Of a DNA stretch of 35,658 bases, positions 23,891 through 31,126 are shown piece by piece. A program made the translations under genes and the position numbers. The notes beneath the pieces are model-generated. The model had not been told where the DNA came from, made no database searches, and was given only the letters and a program-made list of their open reading frames with translations. Every line of letters begins with the position of its first letter. Position 1 is the first letter of the stretch. The stretch is from Candidatus Poribacteria bacterium (lineage in GTDB: Bacteria > Poribacteria > WGA-4E > WGA-3G), in contig JAJEET010000103.1 of assembly GCA_022820835.1 (NCBI GenBank), positions 1-35,658 on the forward strand, written 5' to 3'.

Positions 23891-25147
23891 ATGGACAAAA
23901 TTAGACTGGCGATCGTCGGATGCGGCGGGATGGGACACCGCCACATGTATGGGTTAGCTGAACTACATCAGACAGGTTGGCAACGGTTTCAACTCGTTGG
24001 GGCGTGCGATCCTGTCCTGGCAAACGCTGAATCACTTGCAACACAAGCAGAAGAACGTTTCGGCGAAAAGCCTGCCGTTGTTGGAAACCTCGAAGAACTT
24101 GCTAAAGTCGGTGTAGATGCCGTCGATGTAACAACCACGCCCCCGTATCACCACACCGTTGCTATTGAAACGCTCGAACGCGGTTGGCATACTATGGTCG
24201 AAAAACCGATGGGGTTAACGGTCCGGGCGTGTAATCTCATTCGGCGTGCCGCTGACGCATCTGATGCAATCCTCAGCGTCGCAGAAAACTATCGCCGGGA
24301 TCCGATCAACCGACTGGCAAAAGCACTGCTTGAGGCAGAAGTTATCGGGACACCTCGCCTCCTTATCCATCATGCCATCGGGGGCAGCAACCGCATGCTT
24401 ATCTCCGTCTGGCGGCATCAGAAAGACCAGAGCGGCGTGCTACTCGATGTCGGTGTCCACTATGCTGACATGATGGAGTATCTGCTCGGCGAAATTGACA
24501 CCGTCTATGCGCAAACCCGGCTTCATGAACCTATCCGACATAATTCTGCCGCAGTGACCGGTGAATCCGGCTCTAATCCTGCTGGTGTCTATACGAAATG
24601 GCAGCGCGAGATGCCCGCTGAATTTGAGGCAACTGCTGAAGATGCTGCTTATGCAACGCTGACTTTCAAAAACGGTGCTGTCGGGCAGTATATTGAAGAT
24701 CACGCGGCGTGGGGACAAGGCAGCTGGCTCCGAAAAATTCACGGCTCCCAAGGCTCCATGACGCTCCCCGGCGACCGAGGCGGCGGAAGTATTACCCTCA
24801 ATATTGACGGACACGAAACAATCAACGACCAACGAATCCTGGACCTCGTCCCAGACTTTCGCTTAGACGCTGTCACAACAGACCTGTTCGGCGGAGACCG
24901 ATTGTGGAACTACTCGTTTACACAGGGTGACGCGAAAAATATCGCTATGGAATACGGTGAATTTGCTGAAGCCATCGCTGGAAACAAAGAAATCGAAGTC
25001 GATGCCTATCAAGGCACACGCTCCGTCGCCGTCTCTTATGCCATCCTTGAATCCGGTGCAACAGGGCAAATCGTTCAGATGGATCGGATGTTAGACGAGT
25101 CCATTAATACCTATCAACGCGAGATTGACGAAGGATTGGGCATCTGA
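23891..25147 (+). CDS. Gfo/Idh/MocA family oxidoreductase (long form)
   Basis: This 418-residue NAD(P)-dependent dehydrogenase has a Rossmann start with GCGGMGHRH (10-18) and the EKP motif at 104-106 (HTMVEKPMGL). The catalytic DVGVHYADMMEYLLGEID helix follows. It is about 70 residues longer than typical members because of an insertion around residues 210-250 (HNSAAVTGESGSNPAGVYTKW) and a C-terminal helix. An AAGGAAGAG ribosome site precedes the ATG. A second family member follows after 62 nt on the same strand, so a two-gene unit is likely. The substrate is unknown. Confidence 0.92.
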   Translation: MDKIRLAIVGCGGMGHRHMYGLAELHQTGWQRFQLVGACDPVLANAESLATQAEERFGEKPAVVGNLEELAKVGVDAVDVTTTPPYHHTVAIETLERGWHTMVEKPMGLTVRACNLIRRAADASDAILSVAENYRRDPINRLAKALLEAEVIGTPRLLIHHAIGGSNRMLISVWRHQKDQSGVLLDVGVHYADMMEYLLGEIDTVYAQTRLHEPIRHNSAAVTGESGSNPAGVYTKWQREMPAEFEATAEDAAYATLTFKNGAVGQYIEDHAAWGQGSWLRKIHGSQGSMTLPGDRGGGSITLNIDGHETINDQRILDLVPDFRLDAVTTDLFGGDRLWNYSFTQGDAKNIAMEYGEFAEAIAGNKEIEVDAYQGTRSVAVSYAILESGATGQIVQMDRMLDESINTYQREIDEGLGI

Positions 25148-25209
25148 TACCGTGTGCATGTAGCATAAACTGTTAGTTTGTGCCTCTTATGATCTGCAAG
25201 GAACAAACG

Positions 25210-26274
25210 ATGGCGGACCCACAAGAATTCGGAATCGGGCTAATCGGATTGGGCATCGGGCAACAGCATCTGCTCGGCTACCACAGCAAAGGTCTGCACG
25301 TCGCTGCAATCTGCGACAAAGACCCTATACGCCTTAACGAAATTGGAGAACAGTTCGGTATTGACCAAAGGTATACCCGCATTGTAGACTTCATCGCCGA
25401 TGCTGATGTCGGTGTCGTCGATATCGCCGTGCAACCGTGGATCCGTTCTCCGATTGTCAAAGCCGCCGCCGAAGCCGGTAAGCATATCCTCTGCCAAAAA
25501 CCCTTCTCAATGTCAATGCAACAGGCAGTTGAAATGGTCAATATTTGCGAGCGATACAACGTACAACTCGCTGTAAATCAAAACTCCTGCTTCGTTCCCG
25601 GCTTCCTCGCTATTGAACCCTACATCAATACTGAACACCTCGGCGAAATCTATCACGTCTCCATAACCTGCAACGGATTCTATACCGAGTTCCCTGAACG
25701 CCACCTAATCCCAGCGATGCAAGTGCATCACATCGGGCTTGTCCACAAATGGTTCGGTGAATACGAAAGCGTCTACTGCCAAGCACACGGACACAACCGA
25801 TCTATAGAAGAAGGCGAGACTATTTCCGTGGCACTCTTCAAAAGCCGGAGCGGTGTACAAGGCTTGCTTTCGTGTAACTGGGCATTCCTTGCTGAATCGG
25901 GACGCAACTTGCAACACCCTTATGAGGAAATCCGCATTCAAGGCACCAAAGGCGCAATTTACGGGAACAGTGCTGACATGACGGTTCACCTATCGGAACC
26001 GGAAACCCAAGAAATCAAACCGCTAATAGACGGCGCATGGTTCCCGGATGCATTCGGTAACGTGATGGCACACTTCTTCGAGTGTCTACGCGCCGGAGAG
26101 AAACCCATCACCGACGGACGCAGCAACCTGCACGTCCTTCAGACCATTTTCGCCATGCACCAATCAGCAATCTCAGGAAAGATCGTTCCAATCAACGACA
26201 TCTCATTAGACAGTAATTACAATCTGAGCCCACATCCTGTCCATAGCGCGGATGATATAAGCATTTTGCAGTGA
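25210..26274 (+). CDS. Gfo/Idh/MocA family oxidoreductase with QKP variant
   Basis: This 354-residue protein has the family fold with GLIGLGIGQQH at 10-20. The signature EKP is replaced by QKP (96-98, HILCQKPFSM), a variant of the cofactor-side motif, while the lysine is retained. The MQVHHIGLVHKWFGE segment carries the histidine and the helix usual for the catalytic region. ATG 25210 is chosen over 25180 because AAGGAA lies 6-10 nt upstream and the Rossmann fold begins right after it. It pairs with the preceding 418-residue paralogue. The gene ends 33 nt before the convergent enolase-superfamily gene. Confidence 0.9.
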   Translation: MADPQEFGIGLIGLGIGQQHLLGYHSKGLHVAAICDKDPIRLNEIGEQFGIDQRYTRIVDFIADADVGVVDIAVQPWIRSPIVKAAAEAGKHILCQKPFSMSMQQAVEMVNICERYNVQLAVNQNSCFVPGFLAIEPYINTEHLGEIYHVSITCNGFYTEFPERHLIPAMQVHHIGLVHKWFGEYESVYCQAHGHNRSIEEGETISVALFKSRSGVQGLLSCNWAFLAESGRNLQHPYEEIRIQGTKGAIYGNSADMTVHLSEPETQEIKPLIDGAWFPDAFGNVMAHFFECLRAGEKPITDGRSNLHVLQTIFAMHQSAISGKIVPINDISLDSNYNLSPHPVHSADDISILQ

Positions 26275-26307
26275 CGGCTCTCCACCTCGTAGATAAAGTC
26301 ATCGTAC

Positions 26308-27495
26308 CTACCAATCGCCTCGCCGATTATCCCAGAGATGCGCCTTGACAGCCTCCTCGTTGAGTTCAGTTCCCCACCCAGGACGCGTCGGAATCTTCAT
26401 ATTGCCGTCCACAATTTCTGGAACGTGCGTTGTCAAGTCGTCCTTCCACGGGACATCATCAATATCAATCTCCATGATACGTACGTTCGGTAGCACGGCA
26501 CAAAGACTCGCACTCATATAGGTAGCGAGATGGCTGTAATAGTTATGTGGCGCAACGTTGAGCTGGAAAACATCCGCGAGATCGCCGATTTTCTTAGACG
26601 GTGCGAATCCGTTCCACGGCACATCTATCATAAAGACATCCGCAGCACGACACTCAAAATAGGGTAGATATTCGCGCATGTAATAGAGATTCTCACCGGT
26701 ACATATCTTCGTCGTCGTGGAATCTTTAATCTGACGGAGTGCCTCATGATCATACATATCAATCTCCAACCATAGCATATCAAACGGCTCCAGCACCTTA
26801 GCGATACGCATGCACGCCTCCGGTTTGAAATTGAAGTTCAGATCAAGATTGATACCCACATCGGGTCCGACTGCTTCCCTAAAAGTACCAATTAAGGTTT
26901 CAATATGTCGGAGAAGCTGAGGTGTTATGTTTCCGTCGGTGGTACCGGGTCCATTGCTGAAACCGGGAAAATAAACGGAAGCAGGATCGCCGGGAATAAC
27001 AATGTTCGTTTTAAGCGCAGTGTATCCTTTCTCAACCACCTCGCGCCCCAATGCAGCAATGTCATCCATCGTTCTTAAGGGCGGCACCCCGATGAGTTCA
27101 TAGTTGCGGACACGTGAGGTACCACAGTGCGACCAATAGACGCGCACGTCGTCTCGTGTCGGGCCCCCGAACAACTCCACAACAGAAATTCCCAACGCCT
27201 TCGCTTTTATATCCACCAATGCACACTCAATACCCGCTATCGCCTTCGCTGCAATACCGCCAGGGCCTTGGCGAGAGCCGCGAATCATGTCCCAAAACCG
27301 CATCTCATACGCACGAGGATCCCGTCCGATAAGTAACGGCGTAAGGTCCTTGATAGTTCCTACCACGCCGTTAGGATTTCTGCCATCACTACATTCACCG
27401 TACCCCGTGACACCCGCATCGGTTTCCACTTTCACGAAAGTCCAAGGCCGCCACCCTGCATCCACAACAAAAGTCTCAATACGTGTAATCTTCAT
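26308..27495 (-). CDS. Mandelate racemase/muconate lactonizing enzyme family protein (enolase superfamily)
   Basis: This 395-residue protein has the enolase-superfamily capping domain (KITRIETFVVDAG, GYGECSDGRNPNGVV) and a TIM-barrel catalytic domain. Candidate active-site residues are K162 (LKTN), metal ligands D218, E244 (WLEID) and E268 (TGENLYY), with N220 beside the first, and H317 (VAPHNYYSH). This pattern is usual for sugar-acid dehydratases such as galactonate or gluconate dehydratases, which remove water from an aldonic acid. ATG 27495 is chosen because GGAG stands 6 nt upstream; the frame extends 47 codons further into the preceding gene. It follows a Gfo/Idh/MocA gene by 10 nt, so dehydrogenase plus dehydratase may act in sequence. 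Confidence 0.9.
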   Translation of the reverse strand: MKITRIETFVVDAGWRPWTFVKVETDAGVTGYGECSDGRNPNGVVGTIKDLTPLLIGRDPRAYEMRFWDMIRGSRQGPGGIAAKAIAGIECALVDIKAKALGISVVELFGGPTRDDVRVYWSHCGTSRVRNYELIGVPPLRTMDDIAALGREVVEKGYTALKTNIVIPGDPASVYFPGFSNGPGTTDGNITPQLLRHIETLIGTFREAVGPDVGINLDLNFNFKPEACMRIAKVLEPFDMLWLEIDMYDHEALRQIKDSTTTKICTGENLYYMREYLPYFECRAADVFMIDVPWNGFAPSKKIGDLADVFQLNVAPHNYYSHLATYMSASLCAVLPNVRIMEIDIDDVPWKDDLTTHVPEIVDGNMKIPTRPGWGTELNEEAVKAHLWDNRRGDW

Positions 27496-27505
27496 ACAAT
27501 TCTCC

Positions 27506-28507
27506 TTACAACTGAACAACCTCTTTTCGCCGATCTGATTCAAGCAACGCATCACAGACGCGCATCGTGCTGACAGCAACATCGGACCACGCTGCCTCAA
27601 GATTTCCAGAGTGCACAATCTGAGAGAACCGCTCAATCATCTTGACCTCTTGGATGCACCCTTCAACGGTATTCCGCTCGTTCCCTTCGGGACCGTGAAC
27701 CCAAAACCGGGCAGTCCCTTCGGATGTCGGGACGGTGAAATCATCACACACAACTGAGGCACGCGTACCTGCCACCTCAAACCACTTCCGCAGTCCCGTG
27801 TCGAACCCGCAATCCAGAGTCGCGATCCGCTCATCGTCAAACCAGAGGATACCAGCAAGATTGAAATCGACACCCACCTTGTAGCGTGCTGTCGCAAACA
27901 CCTGTGTCGGCATCTGATCGAATGCCCAGAGAATCGCACGGACACAATAATAACCTAAATCGCCGAGACTCCCACCTGCGAATTCTTTCATCGCACGGAT
28001 ATTCCCAACCGGAATCGTATCCCAGTTAAAAGTGAACGCCGCCGTCACTCGGCGCAGTTCTCCGAGCGTGCCGTCCGTTATTTGCTGTTTCATTGCCGCT
28101 GTGCGATCATGATGCACCCACATCACACCGTCCATCAATTGCACGCCGTTCTGACGACACGCATCTGCCATTGCAAAGGCTTCGTCCGCATTCGCAGCGA
28201 GCGGTTTCTCACAGAGCACGTGTTTGCCATGTTCTGCTGCCCTGATCGTCCATTCAGCGTGGAGCGAAGGGGGTAAAGGGATATAAATAGCATCAAGTGA
28301 ATCATCAGCAAGGAGTTCGTCGTAGGTGCCGTAAGTTGTAGGGACATTATGCTCTTGTCCCCATGTGGCGGCACGTTCTTCGGTCCGGCTCGCAACCGCG
28401 ATCAAATCGGCGTTCTGAGCGAGATGGATCGCCCGTGCGACCTTCGTGGCAATATTGGCTGTGCTGAGAATCCCCCAGCGAACACGTGGTTTTACTTCTG
28501 TTGTCAT
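27506..28507 (-). CDS. Gfo/Idh/MocA family oxidoreductase (xylose/dihydrodiol dehydrogenase type)
   Basis: This 333-residue protein matches the subgroup related to D-xylose 1-dehydrogenase and dimeric dihydrodiol dehydrogenase. It starts with RVRWGILSTANIA (the glycine loop is reduced to G-x-STA-x-I-A, as in this subgroup) and has EKP at 100-102 (HVLCEKPLAA). GGSLGDLGYYCVRAILW follows, the family's catalytic segment. No clear ribosome site precedes the ATG, and a TATAAT abuts the start codon. The enolase-superfamily gene starts 10 nt downstream. Together they could oxidise and dehydrate an aldose or aldonate. Confidence 0.92.
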   Translation of the reverse strand: MTTEVKPRVRWGILSTANIATKVARAIHLAQNADLIAVASRTEERAATWGQEHNVPTTYGTYDELLADDSLDAIYIPLPPSLHAEWTIRAAEHGKHVLCEKPLAANADEAFAMADACRQNGVQLMDGVMWVHHDRTAAMKQQITDGTLGELRRVTAAFTFNWDTIPVGNIRAMKEFAGGSLGDLGYYCVRAILWAFDQMPTQVFATARYKVGVDFNLAGILWFDDERIATLDCGFDTGLRKWFEVAGTRASVVCDDFTVPTSEGTARFWVHGPEGNERNTVEGCIQEVKMIERFSQIVHSGNLEAAWSDVAVSTMRVCDALLESDRRKEVVQL

Positions 28508-28581
28508 ATTATATCAACTCTGATTGTCCATCTTTCAATGAGATTTCCTCAAAAAAGACGAGTTGTAGCACAAAACTATAA

Positions 28582-28911
28582 CTAAACAGCAATGACTCGC
28601 TGTTGTCCCTTTCTGTCTTTCGAGGGGATAATGCGAATCTCAATATCACGATTCAACCGATTAAGAAACGTCATCAGTTGTTCAACGCTGTAGTCAGAAA
28701 GTTTGGCGGCTTTAAGATCGGAAATTTCGGACTGCTTAACGCAAAGCAGTTTCGCAGCCTCTGCCTGAGTGAGCTTGCGTTCTTTCAGAATGCGGAAAAT
28801 CTCCGTTCCCAACTGTGCTTTTAGGAGTTCTTCTTCCGCAACCTCACCGGAAAAGCCCAAATCTGTAAAGATGTTCCCGCTGCCTTCTTCAACCTTAATT
28901 TGATTGCTCAT
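28582..28911 (-). CDS. XRE-family antitoxin (HigA-like)
   Basis: This 109-residue protein has a helix-turn-helix of the XRE type (about 40-95): LTQAEAAKLLCVKQSEISDLKAAKLSDYSVEQLMTFLNRL. Such proteins neutralise a RelE/HigB-type toxin and repress their own promoter. Its ATG overlaps the toxin stop by 4 nt (ATGA), so the order is toxin first, as in higBA loci. The N-terminal 35 residues (FTDLGFSGEVAEEELLKAQL) probably bind the toxin. A palindrome in the promoter at 29281-29292 is a candidate binding site. Confidence 0.93.
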   Translation of the reverse strand: MSNQIKVEEGSGNIFTDLGFSGEVAEEELLKAQLGTEIFRILKERKLTQAEAAKLLCVKQSEISDLKAAKLSDYSVEQLMTFLNRLNRDIEIRIIPSKDRKGQQRVIAV

Positions 28912-29270
28912 AAGTCTCTCTCCATCTCCTTAGCGCGTCTTAATCTTTGTTTAATCAAGTCAATGTCCTTCTTTGGTGTACGAATCCCGCGCTTTGATTT
29001 CTTCTGAAAACAGTGTAGCACATACATGGTTTGACCAATCTTAACGGTATAAACCGCTCGGTAAGTGTCCGTGTTGTAATTATCAATGATCTCAAACACA
29101 CCAGACTCTATACCTCTCATTGGTTTTGCCGATGGTGGAGCTTCGCCAATCTGTACACGATACAGCGCGTGTCCAATATCCTTACGCACTGGCTCCGGAA
29201 AAGCCTGTAACCGTTCTCTTGCGTCACCAATCCACCGGACGTTTCTGGGTGTTTCTAATTTTTGATCCAT
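28908..29270 (-). CDS. RelE/HigB-like toxin (phage Gp49-like family)
   Basis: This 120-residue protein carries the hallmarks of the Gp49/HigB-like RelE superfamily: RWIGDARERLQAFPEPVRKDIGHALYRVQIGEAPPSAKPMRGI, GVFEI, YRAVYTVK and YVLHCFQKKSKRGIRTPKKDIDLIKQRL. Toxins of this group cleave mRNA on the ribosome. All usual strands and the basic C-terminal helix are present, so the toxin looks intact. The start lies 5 nt from the -10 box, so the transcript is nearly leaderless, which would keep toxin translation low. Confidence 0.93.
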   Translation of the reverse strand: MDQKLETPRNVRWIGDARERLQAFPEPVRKDIGHALYRVQIGEAPPSAKPMRGIESGVFEIIDNYNTDTYRAVYTVKIGQTMYVLHCFQKKSKRGIRTPKKDIDLIKQRLRRAKEMERDL

Positions 29271-29275
29271 ATTCT

Positions 29276-29304
29276 ATTATAACTAATTAGTTGTGTTTTG
29301 CCAA
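29276..29304 (-). promoter_or_regulatory. Toxin-antitoxin promoter with palindromic operator
   Basis: On the minus strand TTGGCA (29299-29304) and TATAAT (29276-29281) are 17 nt apart. The perfect 12-bp palindrome AACTAATTAGTT (29281-29292) lies between the two boxes, where a bound repressor would block RNA polymerase. This fits autoregulation by the XRE antitoxin. Confidence 0.7.
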
Positions 29305-29345
29305 GTGCAAAGTATGGGTGGATCAGAGGCATTTAATTGTCTATT

Positions 29346-29364
29346 TTTTAATCGAATTTTCACC
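29346..29364. repeat. Direct repeat copy 1 (300-nt spacing)
   Basis: TTTTAATCGAATTTTCACC matches the sequence at 29646-29664 at 17 of 19 positions. The spacing is exactly 300 nt. Confidence 0.55.
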
Positions 29365-29373
29365 ACCAAGCAC

Positions 29374-29402
29374 GGTAGGTTCGGTTTCCTACCGAACCGA
29401 AC
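29374..29402. repeat. Two competing overlapping hairpins
   Basis: GGTAGG (29374-29379) can pair with CCTACC (29388-29393), or GTTCGGTT (29379-29386) can pair with AACCGAAC (29395-29402). The two folds exclude each other. It may be a dispersed intergenic repeat of the kind frequent in this genome type. Confidence 0.5.
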
Positions 29403-29645
29403 TTTGAGCGGAAACTTGACATCCTTCAAAAATCTCTTTAGAACCCCCTCACACCGAGGATGAGTCTGAGACGGTTGTTATTGCTTTGAAGGTTTCTGTT
29501 TAGGATCCGGTTCGGTTGGAATGCAGATCGCAACCCCCCTTATCAGGGGCGCAGGTGCGTACACCGCAAACACGCCCTACCGGGACGGGGAGTCCAAAAT
29601 TGGACGAAAAAACCGAGAACTAAATAGCCCTGAAATCGAGAACCG

Positions 29646-29664
29646 TTTTAATTGGATTTTCACC
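29646..29664. repeat. Direct repeat copy 2 (300-nt spacing)
   Basis: TTTTAATTGGATTTTCACC repeats the sequence at 29346-29364 and overlaps the -35 box of the downstream promoter. Confidence 0.55.
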
Positions 29665-29680
29665 GTAAAAATGATATAAT
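29652..29680 (+). promoter_or_regulatory. Promoter of the first binding lipoprotein gene
   Basis: TTGGAT (29652-29657) and TATAAT (29675-29680) are 17 nt apart. The 88-nt leader contains two short stems, GCACA/TGTGC and CACAC/GTGTG, before an AAAGGAG ribosome site. Confidence 0.65.
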
Positions 29681-29768
29681 AGAAACATAAAATAGGAAGC
29701 ACACACCATGTGCTACCGATTTGATAACAGAATCACCGGCACACATCGTGTGTCATCAAAGGAGTTTT

Positions 29769-30935
29769 ATGAATACTAAAAAATTCATACGATTCATATT
29801 TCTATTTGCGATTGTTGCCCTAATTGTCGGATTTTCCGCGTGTGAGCGAGTTTCCCAGATTATCGAACCTGCAACACCTCAGATGACGGAGACCCGTGAC
29901 GAAATTTCTATCGGTGTCGTTTTACCGTTCACGGGGCGGTTCAGCTACACGTCTGGTAGCCCACTCTTGCAAAGTTTTGAGTTGGCACTCAGCGAAATTA
30001 ACGCCGCCCACCCTCATGGTGTGGAACTCAAACTTATCATCGAAGACGATCAAAGTACCATAGAAGGCGCAGTCGCAGCTTTCAATAAACTGATCCACCA
30101 AGATAGGGTGTCCGTTATTCTTGGACCTGTTAATTCAGATCAAACGAAGGAAGTTTTTCCGATCGCACAAGAAAATGAGGTGGTCGCAATAAGTCCGACA
30201 TCCGCTGCCCGTGGTCTCAGCGCGATCGGAGATTTTGTTTTTCGCGTCGCGCTGACGACAGATATACTTATCCCCAGGGGCATTGAAGTCACACAGACAA
30301 AACTCGGTTATCAGCGCGTCGCTACACTATATGATGAAACCGATCTTTTCTCCACCGATAGCGACGCAGCAGTGCGAGAGGTCCTCAAGGCGCGCGGTAT
30401 TGAAGTGGTCGCCACTGAAGCCTTCCAAGGTGGGGATACCGACTTTTCCGAACAGTTAACCCGAATCCAGGCACTGGCTCCTGATGTTATCTTTGTTTCA
30501 TCTCAACCGCCAGAAAAGCCTGGCATACTTATCCAAGGGCACGCACTGGGCATATCCGCCCCGTTCATCGTGCGCACATTAACCGGAGCAGACGTGCAAG
30601 CCGCAGGTGCAGCTGCCGAGGGCGCGATGACTTTTATCGGATGGGGTGCCGCTGTTGATACGCCACAAAATCAAGCGTTCGTAGAGAATTATACCACCCA
30701 ATTCGGCATGGCACCCAGCAACTTCGCGGCGCGCGCGTATGCCGCATTTCATATTCTCGCGGAGGCGATCAAGAGAGCAGACGCAACCGATTCTACAGCG
30801 ATTCGAGACGCGCTCACAAGTATCAGAGATTTTGACACAATTTTAGGGAATTTCTCTTTTGATGCTAACGGGGACGCAGTCTACGACCCAAAGGTTCTGG
30901 TTGTTAAAGACGGCGAATTGCGCCTCTTTCAGTAG
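29769..30935 (+). CDS. LivK-type ABC transporter substrate-binding lipoprotein, copy 1
   Basis: This 388-residue protein belongs to the branched-chain amino-acid binding family (type I periplasmic binding fold). A signal segment ends in the lipobox GFSAC (C25), so the protein is lipid-anchored. ISIGVVLPFTGRFSYTSGSPLLQSFELALSEINAA opens the first lobe and VILGPVNSDQT forms the ligand-site loop; VAISPTSAARGLS follows. The real ligand may be an amino acid, amide or other small solute. ATG 29769 follows AAAGGAG; the frame is open upstream without similarity. No permease or ATPase genes lie in the window, so it is an orphan receptor here. A close paralogue follows 191 nt downstream. Confidence 0.93.
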   Translation: MNTKKFIRFIFLFAIVALIVGFSACERVSQIIEPATPQMTETRDEISIGVVLPFTGRFSYTSGSPLLQSFELALSEINAAHPHGVELKLIIEDDQSTIEGAVAAFNKLIHQDRVSVILGPVNSDQTKEVFPIAQENEVVAISPTSAARGLSAIGDFVFRVALTTDILIPRGIEVTQTKLGYQRVATLYDETDLFSTDSDAAVREVLKARGIEVVATEAFQGGDTDFSEQLTRIQALAPDVIFVSSQPPEKPGILIQGHALGISAPFIVRTLTGADVQAAGAAAEGAMTFIGWGAAVDTPQNQAFVENYTTQFGMAPSNFAARAYAAFHILAEAIKRADATDSTAIRDALTSIRDFDTILGNFSFDANGDAVYDPKVLVVKDGELRLFQ

Positions 30936-30948
30936 CCATGATAACAGG

Positions 30949-30977
30949 TTGACTTTCTGGTTCACACAAAGTATAAT
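30949..30977 (+). promoter_or_regulatory. Promoter of the second binding lipoprotein gene
   Basis: TTGACT (30949-30954) and TATAAT (30972-30977) are 17 nt apart, 14 nt after the stop of copy 1. The second copy can therefore be transcribed independently. Confidence 0.7.
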
Positions 30978-31014
30978 CATCTAACGTCAGTTCGACTTAA
31001 GCGCGCAGGTCGGG

Positions 31015-31070
31015 TGATGTCCCTGAGAACGCAAGACAGAAGTTTGCGTTACAAAACCCCATGGACATCA
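31015..31070 (+). promoter_or_regulatory. Nested hairpin in the mRNA leader of copy 2
   Basis: TGATGTCC (31015-31022) pairs with GGACATCA (31063-31070), enclosing AACGCAA (31028-31034) paired with TTGCGTT (31044-31050). The 149-nt leader is unusually long. It does not match a riboswitch class I know, so the regulatory role is inference. Confidence 0.5.
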
Positions 31071-31126
31071 ACACCTCTGCGTGGAAAACAAGGGCTGCAT
31101 ATCTAAAATCTGATAGGAACTTTATT

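Larger units (their letters stand above)
29271..29768. other. Intergenic region rich in repeats and promoters
   Basis: The 498-nt gap contains the leftward toxin-antitoxin promoter with a palindrome, competing hairpins at 29374-29402, two 19-nt direct repeats exactly 300 nt apart (29346-29364 and 29646-29664), and the rightward lipoprotein promoter. I see no gene in it. Confidence 0.6.

Noticed and set aside
26308..27636. Longer start of the enolase-superfamily gene
   Set aside because: The extension overlaps the upstream oxidoreductase; GGAG supports ATG 27495.
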